Notes: generated by a model from the letters alone, not told the origin. Numbered from the stretch's first letter, positions 1 to 8,001 are shown. The stretch is 14,232 nucleotides of DNA from JBMYXZ01 sp049608925 (GCA_049608925.1 JBMYXZ010000030.1:1-14232); one strand, 5' to 3'. A program made the numbers and translations.

Positions 1-68
1 GTACCATGCAATGCTTTAACCCTATTTAGCATAATTAACTCTTAAGCAGTTTAAAACTGATTCTGCGC

Positions 69-97
69 TTGACGTAGGAAAACTATCCATGTACAAA
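69..97 (+). promoter_or_regulatory. Promoter of the tRNA-His gene
   Basis: TTGACG at 69-74 matches the sigma-70 -35 box at 5 of 6 positions. It is followed by a 17-nt spacer and TACAAA at 92-97 (4 of 6). Transcription would begin near 104, a few bases before the tRNA. Upstream, 47-59 holds a small palindrome (CAGTTT-A-AAACTG); nothing else is recognisable in 1-68. Confidence 0.6.
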
Positions 98-109
98 TCG
101 AATTGTTGT

Positions 110-1002
<893 letters not shown>

Positions 1003-1037
1003 TGCATAGCCATTTGTCTGTCATAAAAAATATTTAG

Positions 1038-1067
1038 CACAGGCATTCTGGAGTATACAAGCCTGTG
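1038..1067. repeat. Inverted repeat between divergent genes
   Basis: CACAGGC (1038-1044) and GCCTGTG (1061-1067) form a perfect 7-bp inverted repeat with a 16-nt spacer. It lies in the 62-89 bp gap between the minus-strand oxygenase gene and the plus-strand prepilin peptidase gene. The right arm overlaps a second palindrome, GTGATCAC (1065-1072). It may be an operator for one or both genes. No T-run follows it, so a terminator is unlikely. Confidence 0.3.
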
Positions 1068-1091
1068 ATCACCTGTCACAATCTCGCCATG

Positions 1092-1481
1092 ATGTCTGAA
1101 ATACAACTATATGCGATATTTACGGTACTTATTGCAATTTCCGCGATTGATCTAAAGCGACGGATTATCCCTGACATCCTCGTTGTCTTAATCATTGCAA
1201 TGTCCCTACCCTATACCAATTGGCCACTAGGCCTGGGAATGGGGATTACGTCTTATATTCTCAAGTGGGCATTAGAGCACCTACTAAAGCGCCCTGCCCT
1301 GGGATTTGGCGACGTGAAACTGCTAGCAGCTTTGGGCTGTTGCATGCCAATTACAGCATTGCCAGTGTTTCTGATAGCCACCGGTTTTGGCGGTATTGTA
1401 TTTAGCATCATATGGCAACAGCGCACCTTTCCCTTCGCCCCAGCAATAACGATTGGCTACTTGGCAATTTTTTTCTTCTGA
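1092..1481 (+). CDS. Prepilin peptidase, A24 family (CpaA-like, minimal)
   Basis: This is a small integral-membrane aspartic peptidase of the type IV prepilin peptidase family, which cleaves the leader from prepilins at the inner membrane. Both catalytic aspartates are present: Asp20 in the DLKRRIIPD motif and Asp74 in the GFGDVKLL (GxGDxKL) motif. About four hydrophobic segments can be seen, and an FPFAPAI stretch near the C-terminus is typical of the family. At about 129 residues it lacks the N-terminal methylase domain of PilD-type enzymes and resembles the short CpaA/TadV type. Possible starts are GTG 1065, ATG 1089 and ATG 1092. I favour 1089/1092 because the protein then begins just before the first membrane helix. 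No strong ribosome site decides it. No pilin or secretion genes are nearby. Confidence 0.85.
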   Translation: MSEIQLYAIFTVLIAISAIDLKRRIIPDILVVLIIAMSLPYTNWPLGLGMGITSYILKWALEHLLKRPALGFGDVKLLAALGCCMPITALPVFLIATGFGGIVFSIIWQQRTFPFAPAITIGYLAIFFF

Positions 1482-1500
1482 TATCTCAATAACATGATTA

Positions 1501-1512
1501 TTTTGCGCAAAA
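1501..1512. repeat. 12-bp palindrome upstream of dcd
   Basis: TTTTGCGCAAAA is a perfect palindrome 67 bp upstream of the dcd start, in the gap between the prepilin peptidase gene and dcd. It could be an operator. No clear -35/-10 pair with good spacing could be fixed next to it. Confidence 0.25.
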
Positions 1513-1578
1513 ATTGCTCTTGTTTTGTCGCGAAATCCCGTGCATATTCTGAGGGTAAAACTATTGCGGAGCCCCATC

Positions 1579-2148
1579 ATGCCAATTTTGCCAGATAGCT
1601 GGATTAGAGATGCCTCAAAGGATCAGGGAATGATCGAGCCTTTTGTCGACCGACAGAGTCAACAGGGTATAATTTCATATGGCCTGTCATCATATGGCTA
1701 TGATGCTAGGGTTGCTAACGAATTCAAGATCTTTACCAACGTGGACAGCGCAGTTGTAGATCCCAAAGACTTTTCGAATGAAGGGTTTGTCGAGCGCACC
1801 TCTGATGTTTGCATCATCCCCCCGAACAGCTTTGCTTTGGCTAGGACTGTTGAGTACTTCCGTATCCCTAGGGATGTGATGGTGATTTGCTTGGGTAAAT
1901 CAACTTATGCTCGTTGCGGTATTATCGTTAACGTCACCCCGCTTGAGCCTGAATGGGAAGGTCACGTAACCCTTGAGTTTTCAAATACAACCCCTCTGCC
2001 CGCTAAGATTTATGCGAACGAAGGCGCCTGTCAGTTCTTGTTCTTAAAAGGCGAAAGTCCGTGCGAGACATCTTATAAGGACCGCCACGGGAAATATATG
2101 GGGCAAACTGGCGTAACATTACCAAAAATTGTGAGTGCACATGGATAA
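1579..2148 (+). CDS. dcd: dCTP deaminase
   Basis: The enzyme converts dCTP to dUTP plus ammonia, feeding dTMP synthesis in the cytoplasm. The 189-residue protein has the family hallmarks: GLSSYGYDAR near residues 35-44, the KSTYAR phosphate/nucleotide motif (107-112), and PLEPEWEGHVTLEFSN (121-136), where Glu133 corresponds to the catalytic glutamate of the family. The C-terminal TSYKDRHGKYMGQ stretch, which closes over the nucleotide, is present. The start is ATG 1579, preceded by GCGGAG (1566-1571) at 7-nt spacing; a longer reading from TTG 1525 is unlikely. The 3' end overlaps the murA start by 8 nt (ATGGATAA), which implies translational coupling. Length and motifs are ordinary for alphaproteobacterial Dcd. 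Confidence 0.97.
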   Translation: MPILPDSWIRDASKDQGMIEPFVDRQSQQGIISYGLSSYGYDARVANEFKIFTNVDSAVVDPKDFSNEGFVERTSDVCIIPPNSFALARTVEYFRIPRDVMVICLGKSTYARCGIIVNVTPLEPEWEGHVTLEFSNTTPLPAKIYANEGACQFLFLKGESPCETSYKDRHGKYMGQTGVTLPKIVSAHG

Positions 2149-3451
2149 GATTATTATTAAAGGCGGCACCCCTTTAAAAGGGACCATTCCAATCAGCGGA
2201 GCCAAAAACTCGATGTTGCCTCTTATGACGGCATCTCTGCTAACAGATCAAGAAGTCACACTGACTAATGTTCCTGATCTTGTTGATGTTCACTCGTTGG
2301 CACATCTGCTGAACGTTCTGGATGTTGACACTGATTTTGATCCCGCCTCTAAAACAATGAAGTTGCACATGCATGATGAAGGCCATTGTGTGGCTCCTTA
2401 TGATATTGTTCGCAAGATGCGTGCATCAATTCTGGTGCTTGGTCCTTTGCTGGCACGCAGTGGCTTTGCGGATGTTTCTCTACCAGGAGGCTGTGCTATT
2501 GGCGCACGCCCAGTGAACTTTCACATAGATGGCCTAAAAGCACTTGGGGCAGAAATTGACATTCGCGACGGGTATATTGTTGCACGCGCCCCCGGCGGCC
2601 TTGTTGGCGCCGACTATGCCATGCCGATCATCTCGGTGACAGGCACAGAAAACATCATGATGGCTGCGACCCTGGCAAAAGGTACAACACGCATCTTAAA
2701 TGCAGCTCTTGAGCCTGAAGTCACAGACTTGGCTGAGTGCTTGATCAAGATGGGCGCTAAAATTTCAGGCCATGGCACATCTACAATTACGATTGAAGGT
2801 GTTGAAAAACTTGGTGGCACGACGCACATGGTATTGCCTGATCGTATTGAAACAGGCAGCTATGCCATTGCAGCTGCAATTACGGGCGGCGAGCTTATCT
2901 TGAAAAATACATCACTTGATTTGTTACCCTCTTTCGTAGACGTTCTACGTGCAATGGGCATCGAGATCCACTCGGTACCGGAAGGCATTAAAGTTTCTGG
3001 ATCCCCTGAAAAACTAAAGCCAGCACGTGTTAGAACACAACCTTTCCCGGGATATGCAACTGACTTGCAAGCCCAATTAATGGCTTTGTTATGCCTAATC
3101 AAGGGCACTTCGGTGATTGAGGAAAAGATCTTCGAGAATCGCATGATGCATGTGCCCGAGCTAAACCGCATGGGCGCAGATATATCTGTTGAAGGGACAA
3201 CTGCCACAATCCAAGGTATTAAAAAGTTCCAGGGTGCACAAGTTATGGCGACAGACTTAAGAGCTTCCATGTCGCTGGTTCTGGCAGCGCTTGCAGCAGA
3301 AGGTGAGACAACCATCAATCGCGTGTATCACCTTGATCGCGGATATGGCAACATTGACGAGAAATTATCTGCGGTTGGCGCCAGCATCCAAAGGGTTCGC
3401 GAAGGTGAAGAAGACAGCCAAGGCGACACTCATGCACTGAAGGCTGTGTAG
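2141..3451 (+). CDS. murA: UDP-N-acetylglucosamine 1-carboxyvinyltransferase (MurA)
   Basis: MurA transfers enolpyruvate from phosphoenolpyruvate to UDP-GlcNAc, the first committed step of peptidoglycan synthesis, in the cytoplasm. The 436-residue protein spans the whole two-domain EPSP-synthase-type fold. Lys22 and Asn23 in GAKN correspond to substrate-binding residues of the family. Cys118 in PGGCAIGARP is the reactive cysteine that fosfomycin modifies. RPLPGYATD-like (here PFPGYATDLQAQ) and RMMHVPEL motifs follow. I start it at ATG 2141, which overlaps the dcd stop; GTG 2135 is a possible alternative two codons upstream. The C-terminal tail after about residue 418 is polar and short. The presence of MurA implies a peptidoglycan wall. 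Confidence 0.97.
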   Translation: MDKIIIKGGTPLKGTIPISGAKNSMLPLMTASLLTDQEVTLTNVPDLVDVHSLAHLLNVLDVDTDFDPASKTMKLHMHDEGHCVAPYDIVRKMRASILVLGPLLARSGFADVSLPGGCAIGARPVNFHIDGLKALGAEIDIRDGYIVARAPGGLVGADYAMPIISVTGTENIMMAATLAKGTTRILNAALEPEVTDLAECLIKMGAKISGHGTSTITIEGVEKLGGTTHMVLPDRIETGSYAIAAAITGGELILKNTSLDLLPSFVDVLRAMGIEIHSVPEGIKVSGSPEKLKPARVRTQPFPGYATDLQAQLMALLCLIKGTSVIEEKIFENRMMHVPELNRMGADISVEGTTATIQGIKKFQGAQVMATDLRASMSLVLAALAAEGETTINRVYHLDRGYGNIDEKLSAVGASIQRVREGEEDSQGDTHALKAV

Positions 3452-3546
3452 GCTTTCGAACTGATAGACGGCTGCCCGTTTGCCATGCTTCCTTGGATGT
3501 GTTAGCTTCAATCCCTAGTTCCAGATAACTTGTTGATTGATTCTTT

Positions 3547-4575
3547 ATGAAAAACACCCGCAGTAAAAAGCTAAAAATATGTGATGCAACTGTTTCTCCT
3601 GGTGAAATAGCAAACTTGGCGATGCCTTTACCCACTCAGTACACATGTGCACCCATGTACATGCCTATCAGAGTCATTCATGGCAAGCAAGCTGGGCCAT
3701 GCGTCGTTATATTCTCAACCATTAACGGACATGAATTGAACGGGATCGAAATTGTAAACCGTCTTGTGGATGAAACAAACGCTGATGAAATTGCAGGCAC
3801 GATCATTGCGATACCAGTTATGAACGTCTATAGCCTGACCCATTATCCTAGACCCCTCCCAGGAGGCGGGAAGCTCTCTCAATGCTTTCCAGGCAAGAAA
3901 AATGGTTCGTATGGTGAACGCTTAGCGCACATTTTTACGCAAGAAATACTTCATCATGCTGATGTATGCATCGAGCTTCACACAGGGAATCTGAATCATA
4001 ACATTTTGCCTCAGGTCTACTATAACTATGATAACATCGAGACACGCAAGCTAGCAGCAGTATTCGGAGCCCCCGTCATTACAGACGTGACATTAGAGGG
4101 AAATATGCTGCGCCAAACAACCGAAGACATGGGCGTTCCTCTAATCGTCTATCAAGCAGGCGAGGCGATGAGATTTGACGAAGCCGCAATCTCATGTGGT
4201 ATCTCAGGCGTTCAAAATGTTATGCGGAAATTACAAATAATATCTGAACCACCGAAGCCAGTTGTTAAACCGATTTTTTCTCAGGAAGAGAATTGGATTG
4301 CATCACATGCAGGCGGCATCCTTCATACTGAAACCAGCCTTGGACAAGTCATCAAAAAAGGAGAAACATTAGGCAGAATATCTGATCCATTTGGCACAGG
4401 AGACAGTGAGAGGATATATTCGCCTAGGGACGGGATTATCGTGGGCATCAACACCACGCCTCTTGTGCATGAGGGATTACCAATGTTTAAAGTAGCCTCT
4501 TTCATCAACGACAAGCGCGCTGAAAGCATCATTGAAGAATGGAATGATCAGCAAGACGAAGACCACCTAAGTTAA
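3547..4575 (+). CDS. Succinylglutamate desuccinylase/aspartoacylase-family protein with altered metal site
   Basis: This 342-residue protein has the fold signature of the M14-like AstE/AspA deacylases, zinc enzymes that hydrolyse acylated amino acids. Recognisable parts are INGHELNGIEI (59-69), FPGKKNGSYGERLAHIF (114-130), the ELHTG motif (143-147), AGEAMRFDE (204-212) and a C-terminal beta domain ending in IYSPRDGIIVG. It departs from the family at key places. The usual HGxE zinc motif reads Asn60-Gly-His62-Glu63, so the first His ligand is Asn. The usual DLNR substrate motif reads KLSQ (109-112). His145 and Glu206 are kept. It may be catalytically altered or inactive, or bind a different substrate. 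There is no clear Shine-Dalgarno before ATG 3547. It stops 3 nt before the MFS gene, so the pair are probably coupled and may act on the same compound. Confidence 0.82.
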   Translation: MKNTRSKKLKICDATVSPGEIANLAMPLPTQYTCAPMYMPIRVIHGKQAGPCVVIFSTINGHELNGIEIVNRLVDETNADEIAGTIIAIPVMNVYSLTHYPRPLPGGGKLSQCFPGKKNGSYGERLAHIFTQEILHHADVCIELHTGNLNHNILPQVYYNYDNIETRKLAAVFGAPVITDVTLEGNMLRQTTEDMGVPLIVYQAGEAMRFDEAAISCGISGVQNVMRKLQIISEPPKPVVKPIFSQEENWIASHAGGILHTETSLGQVIKKGETLGRISDPFGTGDSERIYSPRDGIIVGINTTPLVHEGLPMFKVASFINDKRAESIIEEWNDQQDEDHLS

Positions 4576-4578
4576 GCT

Positions 4579-5850
4579 ATGATTCAATCAACAAATTTCA
4601 CTTTTAAAGGCATTATTGTATGGCTTATTTGTGCAGTTTTTTTCTTGTACGAATTTTTATTAAGGACCGTTGTTGGAACTTTCCAACATCCAATTATGTA
4701 TGACTTGGATTTATCTGCTATTGAATTTGCCCTTATCAGCTCCACAGCATATCTTGCGATTTATGCGATAATGCAGATACCTGTCGGCCTGATTGTTGAT
4801 CGTATTGGGCTAAAGAATTCTCTCTTAATTGGAGCCTCTATTTGCGCGGCATCATCAATAGGGTTTTCCTATGTCGATAGTTATCTATGGGCAATTATAC
4901 TGAGATTTAGCACTGGTTTTGGATCATCCTTTGGATTTATATGTTTGTTAGTAGCTGTATACGAATGGCTACCCAGAAAATACATTGCCTTTCTCGTTGG
5001 TGTATCTCAATTTATTGGCACCATGGGACCGATGATTGCCGCGGGGCCATTTGAATACATCGCAGAAACTGGCAACATAGACTGGAGAACTATTTTTTAT
5101 GCATTAGGGTTCTTTGGAATTATACTTACTGTACTTATTGCTTTATACGTCTCTAATAACCAGGAAAAATCTGGGCAATATACTGTACTCAAACGACCAG
5201 ACGGTATTACAAAAATTCTTGCAGCTCTTCTGACCAATCGACAAGCTTGGATCATTGCCGTTTTTTCAGGATGTATATATTTTTCTTTGGAGTATCTATC
5301 TGAAAATGACGGTAAAAACTTCCTTATATCAAAAGGACTGCCATCAACTTTATCAGCCTTTATGATAACTTTCTCATGGCTTGGCTACGCCCTAGCGTGT
5401 CCTGTGCTGGGATCCCTATCAGACTATTTTAAACGCAGAAAACCATTTATGGTAATATCTGCTTTTTTAGGCACGTCAGGCTTGGTTGGGATAGTTTTCT
5501 GCAGCCAAGAGGCATTTCTTGCAGCATCATTCTTTCTATTAGGTATTGGCGCAGCCGGACAAAGTCTTGGGTTTGTAGCAATGTCTGAACAATTCAAACC
5601 AACGCATCTGGCGGCAGGACTCAGCTTTAACAATGGGATTCTGATGATGTTATCTGCTGTAAATGCCCCTGTTATTGGTAGCATACTGGAACATATTAAG
5701 ATTGGTACGTACCCATCAATGGATGATTACCAATTTGCTTTCTCATTCTTGATAGCCGCCATGTCAATCTCTATCATACTATCAACATACTTTTTCCGAG
5801 AAACATATGGCAAGTCTCAAGCTGACTACACATATCTCAAAAGAACTTAA
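4579..5850 (+). CDS. Major facilitator superfamily (MFS) transporter
   Basis: This is a 423-residue inner-membrane protein with roughly twelve hydrophobic segments. It carries MFS motif A after the second helix (GLIVDRIGLKNSL, near residues 71-83) and a degenerate repeat of it between the two six-helix halves (GSLSDYFKRRKPF). Segments such as QIPVGL and RFSTGFGSSFGFI are typical of MFS carriers. The substrate cannot be read from the sequence. The start ATG lies 3 nt after the deacylase-like gene's stop, so co-translation is likely and the carrier may move a substrate or product handled by that protein. The gene is noticeably more AT-rich than murA. A strong intrinsic terminator follows at 5899-5930. 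Confidence 0.92.
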   Translation: MIQSTNFTFKGIIVWLICAVFFLYEFLLRTVVGTFQHPIMYDLDLSAIEFALISSTAYLAIYAIMQIPVGLIVDRIGLKNSLLIGASICAASSIGFSYVDSYLWAIILRFSTGFGSSFGFICLLVAVYEWLPRKYIAFLVGVSQFIGTMGPMIAAGPFEYIAETGNIDWRTIFYALGFFGIILTVLIALYVSNNQEKSGQYTVLKRPDGITKILAALLTNRQAWIIAVFSGCIYFSLEYLSENDGKNFLISKGLPSTLSAFMITFSWLGYALACPVLGSLSDYFKRRKPFMVISAFLGTSGLVGIVFCSQEAFLAASFFLLGIGAAGQSLGFVAMSEQFKPTHLAAGLSFNNGILMMLSAVNAPVIGSILEHIKIGTYPSMDDYQFAFSFLIAAMSISIILSTYFFRETYGKSQADYTYLKRT

Positions 5851-5898
5851 TTCAATATGTGATGAATTTACCGAATGTCTGGATAAGGGATCATAAAA

Positions 5899-5930
5899 AA
5901 AGCCGGATCATTATGATCCGGCTTTCTTTT
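5899..5930. terminator. Bidirectional intrinsic terminator
   Basis: A perfect 12-bp stem, AAAGCCGGATCA (5899-5910) with TGATCCGGCTTT (5914-5925), has a TTA loop. T-runs follow on both strands (CTTTTT on plus; seven T on minus). It ends the MFS transcript and the convergent mucR-like transcript. Confidence 0.93.
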
Positions 5931-5950
5931 TAACTAACAGAGTCCGTTAA

Positions 5951-6406
5951 TTATGCAGCTTGCTCGATGCGAGCCTTCCCGCGTGGGCGTGTGCCAAGAC
6001 CGATAGTCTTTGCAAGCTCGCTGCGCTGACGTGCATAGCTTGGTGCAACCATTGGATAATCAGGAGCAAGTCCCCAACGCTCACGGTACTGCTCAGGTGT
6101 CATGTTGTAAGCAGACTTCAAATGACGCTTTAGCATTTTCAACTTTTTGCCATCTTCTAGGCAGATGATGTAGTCATCAGAAACAGACTTTTTGATTGAT
6201 ACAACTGGCTCGGGGCGTGACGCTTGGTATGACCGACCCGCAGCAATCTCAGACAAAGATTTATAAGTCGATTGAATCAAAGCATTCAAGTCTGATGCTT
6301 CAACTGGATTATTCGATACATATGATGCAACGATCTCAGTTGTAAGATTCATGATCTCTGAAGTTGAAATCTGGGGTTGGGCCGTGCCCACTTGGTTGTT
6401 ATTCAT
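5951..6406 (-). CDS. mucR: MucR/Ros-family transcriptional regulator
   Basis: This is a 151-residue DNA-binding regulator of the alphaproteobacterial Ros/MucR family, which often controls surface, virulence and cell-cycle genes through AT-rich targets. The N-terminal part (about 14-58) is helical and probably mediates oligomerisation. The zinc-finger-like core is YIICLEDGKKLKMLKRHLKSAY (79-100), followed by the family-typical MTPEQYRERWGLAPDYPMVAPSYA. The metal site is reduced: Cys82 and His95 are present, the second cysteine position is Asp85, and the usual last His is replaced in RHLKSAY. Such substitutions occur in MucR-type proteins. The start ATG 6406 is preceded by AAAAGGTGACTT, a plausible ribosome site. 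It ends at the shared terminator with the MFS gene. Confidence 0.93.
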   Translation of the reverse strand: MNNNQVGTAQPQISTSEIMNLTTEIVASYVSNNPVEASDLNALIQSTYKSLSEIAAGRSYQASRPEPVVSIKKSVSDDYIICLEDGKKLKMLKRHLKSAYNMTPEQYRERWGLAPDYPMVAPSYARQRSELAKTIGLGTRPRGKARIEQAA

Positions 6407-6555
6407 AAGTCACCTTTTCATATGTGTTTATTTTGCTGGCTACTGCCAATACTTAAATCGCAGATAGTATTTATTACTAGTGCACGAAAAATTCAAACTG
6501 AATACCTTTAAACTACATTCGCAGTAATATTGCAAGCATTAAAGTGTTAATTTGC
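6407..6555. other. Upstream region of the mucR-like gene
   Basis: This is an AT-rich gap between tsaB and the mucR-like gene. On the minus strand, TTTGAATTT near 6490-6499 followed by TAATAAATA could be a weak promoter for the mucR-like gene. The AT-rich character would suit autoregulation, as is known for MucR/Ros proteins. No gene or clear operator is visible. Confidence 0.3.
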
Positions 6556-6580
6556 AAAAAAAATACCTAACGAGTATTTT
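6556..6580 (-). terminator. Probable intrinsic terminator of tsaB
   Basis: Read on the minus strand, AAAATAC and GTATTTT form a 7-bp stem with a 7-nt loop, followed by a run of eight T. It lies 5 bp after the tsaB stop. The stem is AT-rich, so it may be weak. Confidence 0.55.
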
Positions 6581-6584
6581 AAAT

Positions 6585-7172
6585 TCAGTCCCAAGATTTT
6601 ATAAAGCTAAGTTCTCGAATGTAAAGGGGAACAGGCTCAGGATAGGACTTTTGACCAACTAACATCTTGCCAGCTATACTTAAATGAGCCTGATGCACCT
6701 TGGCTAGATCACCACTATCTAATTGATTCATATCATATTTTTTCATTTCATCGTTGGCCTTAGCAATACTTGGAGCAGTCGTGGCCACCCCATCTTCAAA
6801 GCTTTGTACGAAATAATCCTCACGATGTGACGATATGGCAATTTCACCGGGATTTTTACCCAGAAACGCCCTATTTATCGCTTCAAATAAACTCACCCCG
6901 ATGCAAGGAGTGTTCAGCGCCAGCGCCAATCCTCGCGCGGCTGAGATCCCAACACGCAATCCGGTGAATGATCCAGGCCCTACTATTGGTGATATACAAT
7001 CAAGATCTGAAAACGTAAGATTGACCTTTTCTAGTACTTCATTGATAAATGATACCAATATTTCAGCATGACCGCGCTTCTTCGGGTGCAGCGCATGGCA
7101 CAGCATTGCTCCATCCTTCAGTACATATACAGCACAATCATCATGGGAAGTGTCCATTCCCAGTACAACCAT
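6585..7172 (-). CDS. tsaB: tRNA threonylcarbamoyladenosine biosynthesis protein TsaB
   Basis: TsaB is the non-catalytic partner of TsaD in the complex that places the t6A modification at position 37 of ANN-decoding tRNAs. The 195-residue protein begins with VVLGMDTSHDDCAVYV, the family's ASKHA-type first strand. It carries the hallmark GPGSFTGLRVG at residues 65-75 and the AARGLALALNTPCIGVSLFEA stretch after it, and ends with a PLYIRE-type C-terminus. The start ATG 7172 is preceded by AGGAAGA at about 8-nt spacing. There is no RimI fusion. It is divergent from the dipeptidase-like gene with 58 bp between them. Confidence 0.95.
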   Translation of the reverse strand: MVVLGMDTSHDDCAVYVLKDGAMLCHALHPKKRGHAEILVSFINEVLEKVNLTFSDLDCISPIVGPGSFTGLRVGISAARGLALALNTPCIGVSLFEAINRAFLGKNPGEIAISSHREDYFVQSFEDGVATTAPSIAKANDEMKKYDMNQLDSGDLAKVHQAHLSIAGKMLVGQKSYPEPVPLYIRELSFIKSWD

Positions 7173-7230
7173 TGCGAGTTCTTCCTATATCTATTACAAT
7201 TGAGCTTAGGATAGTCGTAAGAGCTCGGTC

Positions 7231-7788
7231 ATGCAAGTACTACAACGGATTGACCCCACAGATGATATCATTATTGACCTGGTATATGCGCGCGAGCATA
7301 ACTTTACAGGACGCTCTATATATAAGATGCCTGTTTGCTATGTACACAAAGATACCGCAAAAGTTATTGAGAAGACTGTCGCATTACTAAAGCCTATAGG
7401 ACTCAAACTAAAAATTTTCGACGCTTTCCGCCCCATGGAAGCCCAGCAAATCTTATGGAACATCTGCCCGGATGAACATTGTTTGATCAACCCTCATGTT
7501 GGATCAGCACATTCTCGAGGCGTTGCGATTGATGCAACCCTAGCTGATCATAATGGCAACGAGCTTGATATGGGATCGCATTATGATGATTTTTCTCCAA
7601 AGTCCAAAATGGGATGTACAACCGTCTCTAATGAAGCACAAAAAAACAGATTTTTGTTATATGGCGTCATGATGACAGCTGGCTGGGACCACAACCAAGA
7701 GCATCAGTGGTGGCACTTCCAGCTACCAAATCCTGAAAAATACCGCCTTCTCAATGACTTCATGACCCCTGAACACTTAATGCCTTAG
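7231..7788 (+). CDS. VanX/DdpX-like D-Ala-D-Ala dipeptidase family protein (M15D), catalytic Glu replaced
   Basis: Members are zinc dipeptidases that split D-Ala-D-Ala. The 185-residue protein has FDAFRPMEAQ (63-72, with the conserved Arg67), the zinc motif SAHSRGVAID (92-101; ligands His94 and Asp101) and the C-terminal WWHF (160-163; third ligand His162). In VanX the catalytic base is Glu in ExxH, three residues before the last His; here that position is Gln159, in EHQWWHF, with Glu157 two residues earlier. The enzyme may therefore be inactive or use a shifted base. No signal peptide is visible, so it would be cytoplasmic. The start ATG 7231 follows AAGAG at 7218-7222-like spacing. The gap from tsaB is short. 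It could serve recycling of cell-wall dipeptide, as does DdpX. Confidence 0.85.
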   Translation: MQVLQRIDPTDDIIIDLVYAREHNFTGRSIYKMPVCYVHKDTAKVIEKTVALLKPIGLKLKIFDAFRPMEAQQILWNICPDEHCLINPHVGSAHSRGVAIDATLADHNGNELDMGSHYDDFSPKSKMGCTTVSNEAQKNRFLLYGVMMTAGWDHNQEHQWWHFQLPNPEKYRLLNDFMTPEHLMP

Positions 7789-7801
7789 GGGCAGCAATCT
7801 T

Positions 7802-7822
7802 GCAATGCACTTTTTGCATTGC
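7802..7822. repeat. Stem-loop after the dipeptidase-like gene
   Basis: GCAATGCA (7802-7809) and TGCATTGC (7815-7822) form a perfect 8-bp stem with loop CTTTT, 14 bp after the stop codon. No T-run follows, so it may protect the mRNA 3' end rather than end transcription. Confidence 0.4.
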
Positions 7823-7841
7823 TCCCATGCAAAATTACCGT

Positions 7842-7870
7842 TTGAAAGAATTATAACTTAAGATTATGTT
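7842..7870 (+). promoter_or_regulatory. Promoter of the small RNA
   Basis: TTGAAA (7842-7847, 5 of 6 to consensus), a 17-nt spacer, then TATGTT (7865-7870, 4 of 6). It directs transcription from about 7877 into a structured, non-coding stretch. Confidence 0.65.
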
Positions 7871-7876
7871 CTTTGT

Positions 7877-8001
7877 AGTTCGGGCACATGCCCGGCTCAC
7901 AGGGCCCAAGCGGCCCGAAGGGTCATTCTCAATGATCCTACGTCTCCCAGACGTGAAGCCTCCCTGTTAAACTTGGCCGGACTTGTCCGGCCATTTTTTT
8001 T
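7877..8001 (+). ncRNA. Structured small RNA with C-rich anti-Shine-Dalgarno motifs (family unknown)
   Basis: A transcript of about 125 nt is bounded by a good promoter and an intrinsic terminator and holds no reading frame. It folds into several hairpins: GGGCC/GGCCC (7902-7906 with 7912-7916) or, alternatively, a longer 5' stem TTCGGGC/GCCCGAA (7879-7885 with 7913-7919). Next come GGGTCATT/AATGATCC (7920-7927 with 7931-7938) and ACGTCT/AGACGT (7940-7945 with 7949-7954), whose loop exposes CTCCC. A single-stranded-looking CCTCCCTG (7959-7966) precedes the terminator; it could instead pair with ACAGGG (7899-7904). CTCCC-type loops are known from alphaproteobacterial trans-acting sRNAs such as the AbcR/alpha-r15 group, which block ribosome sites. 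The overall sequence is not one I recognise. It is only 60 nt upstream of the Nudix gene but ends in its own terminator. Confidence 0.65.
7974..8001 (+). terminator. Intrinsic terminator of the small RNA
   Basis: TGGCCGGAC (7974-7982) pairs perfectly with GTCCGGCCA (7985-7993), followed by eight T (7994-8001). It is GC-rich and strong. It would isolate the small RNA from the Nudix gene. Confidence 0.93.

Noticed and set aside
1065..1088. GTG 1065 as the prepilin peptidase start
   Set aside because: It adds eight polar residues outside the family pattern, and its possible GGAG site is 11 nt away; ATG 1089/1092 is simpler.
7802..7822. Stem-loop as an intrinsic terminator of the dipeptidase-like gene
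   Set aside because: The 8-bp stem is perfect but no T-run follows on either strand.
7877..8001. 6S RNA, SRP RNA or a riboswitch for the Nudix gene
   Set aside because: There is no long rod with a central bubble, no SRP GGAAGG motif, and a strong terminator separates it from the Nudix gene. A diverged 6S RNA cannot be fully excluded without a covariance search.
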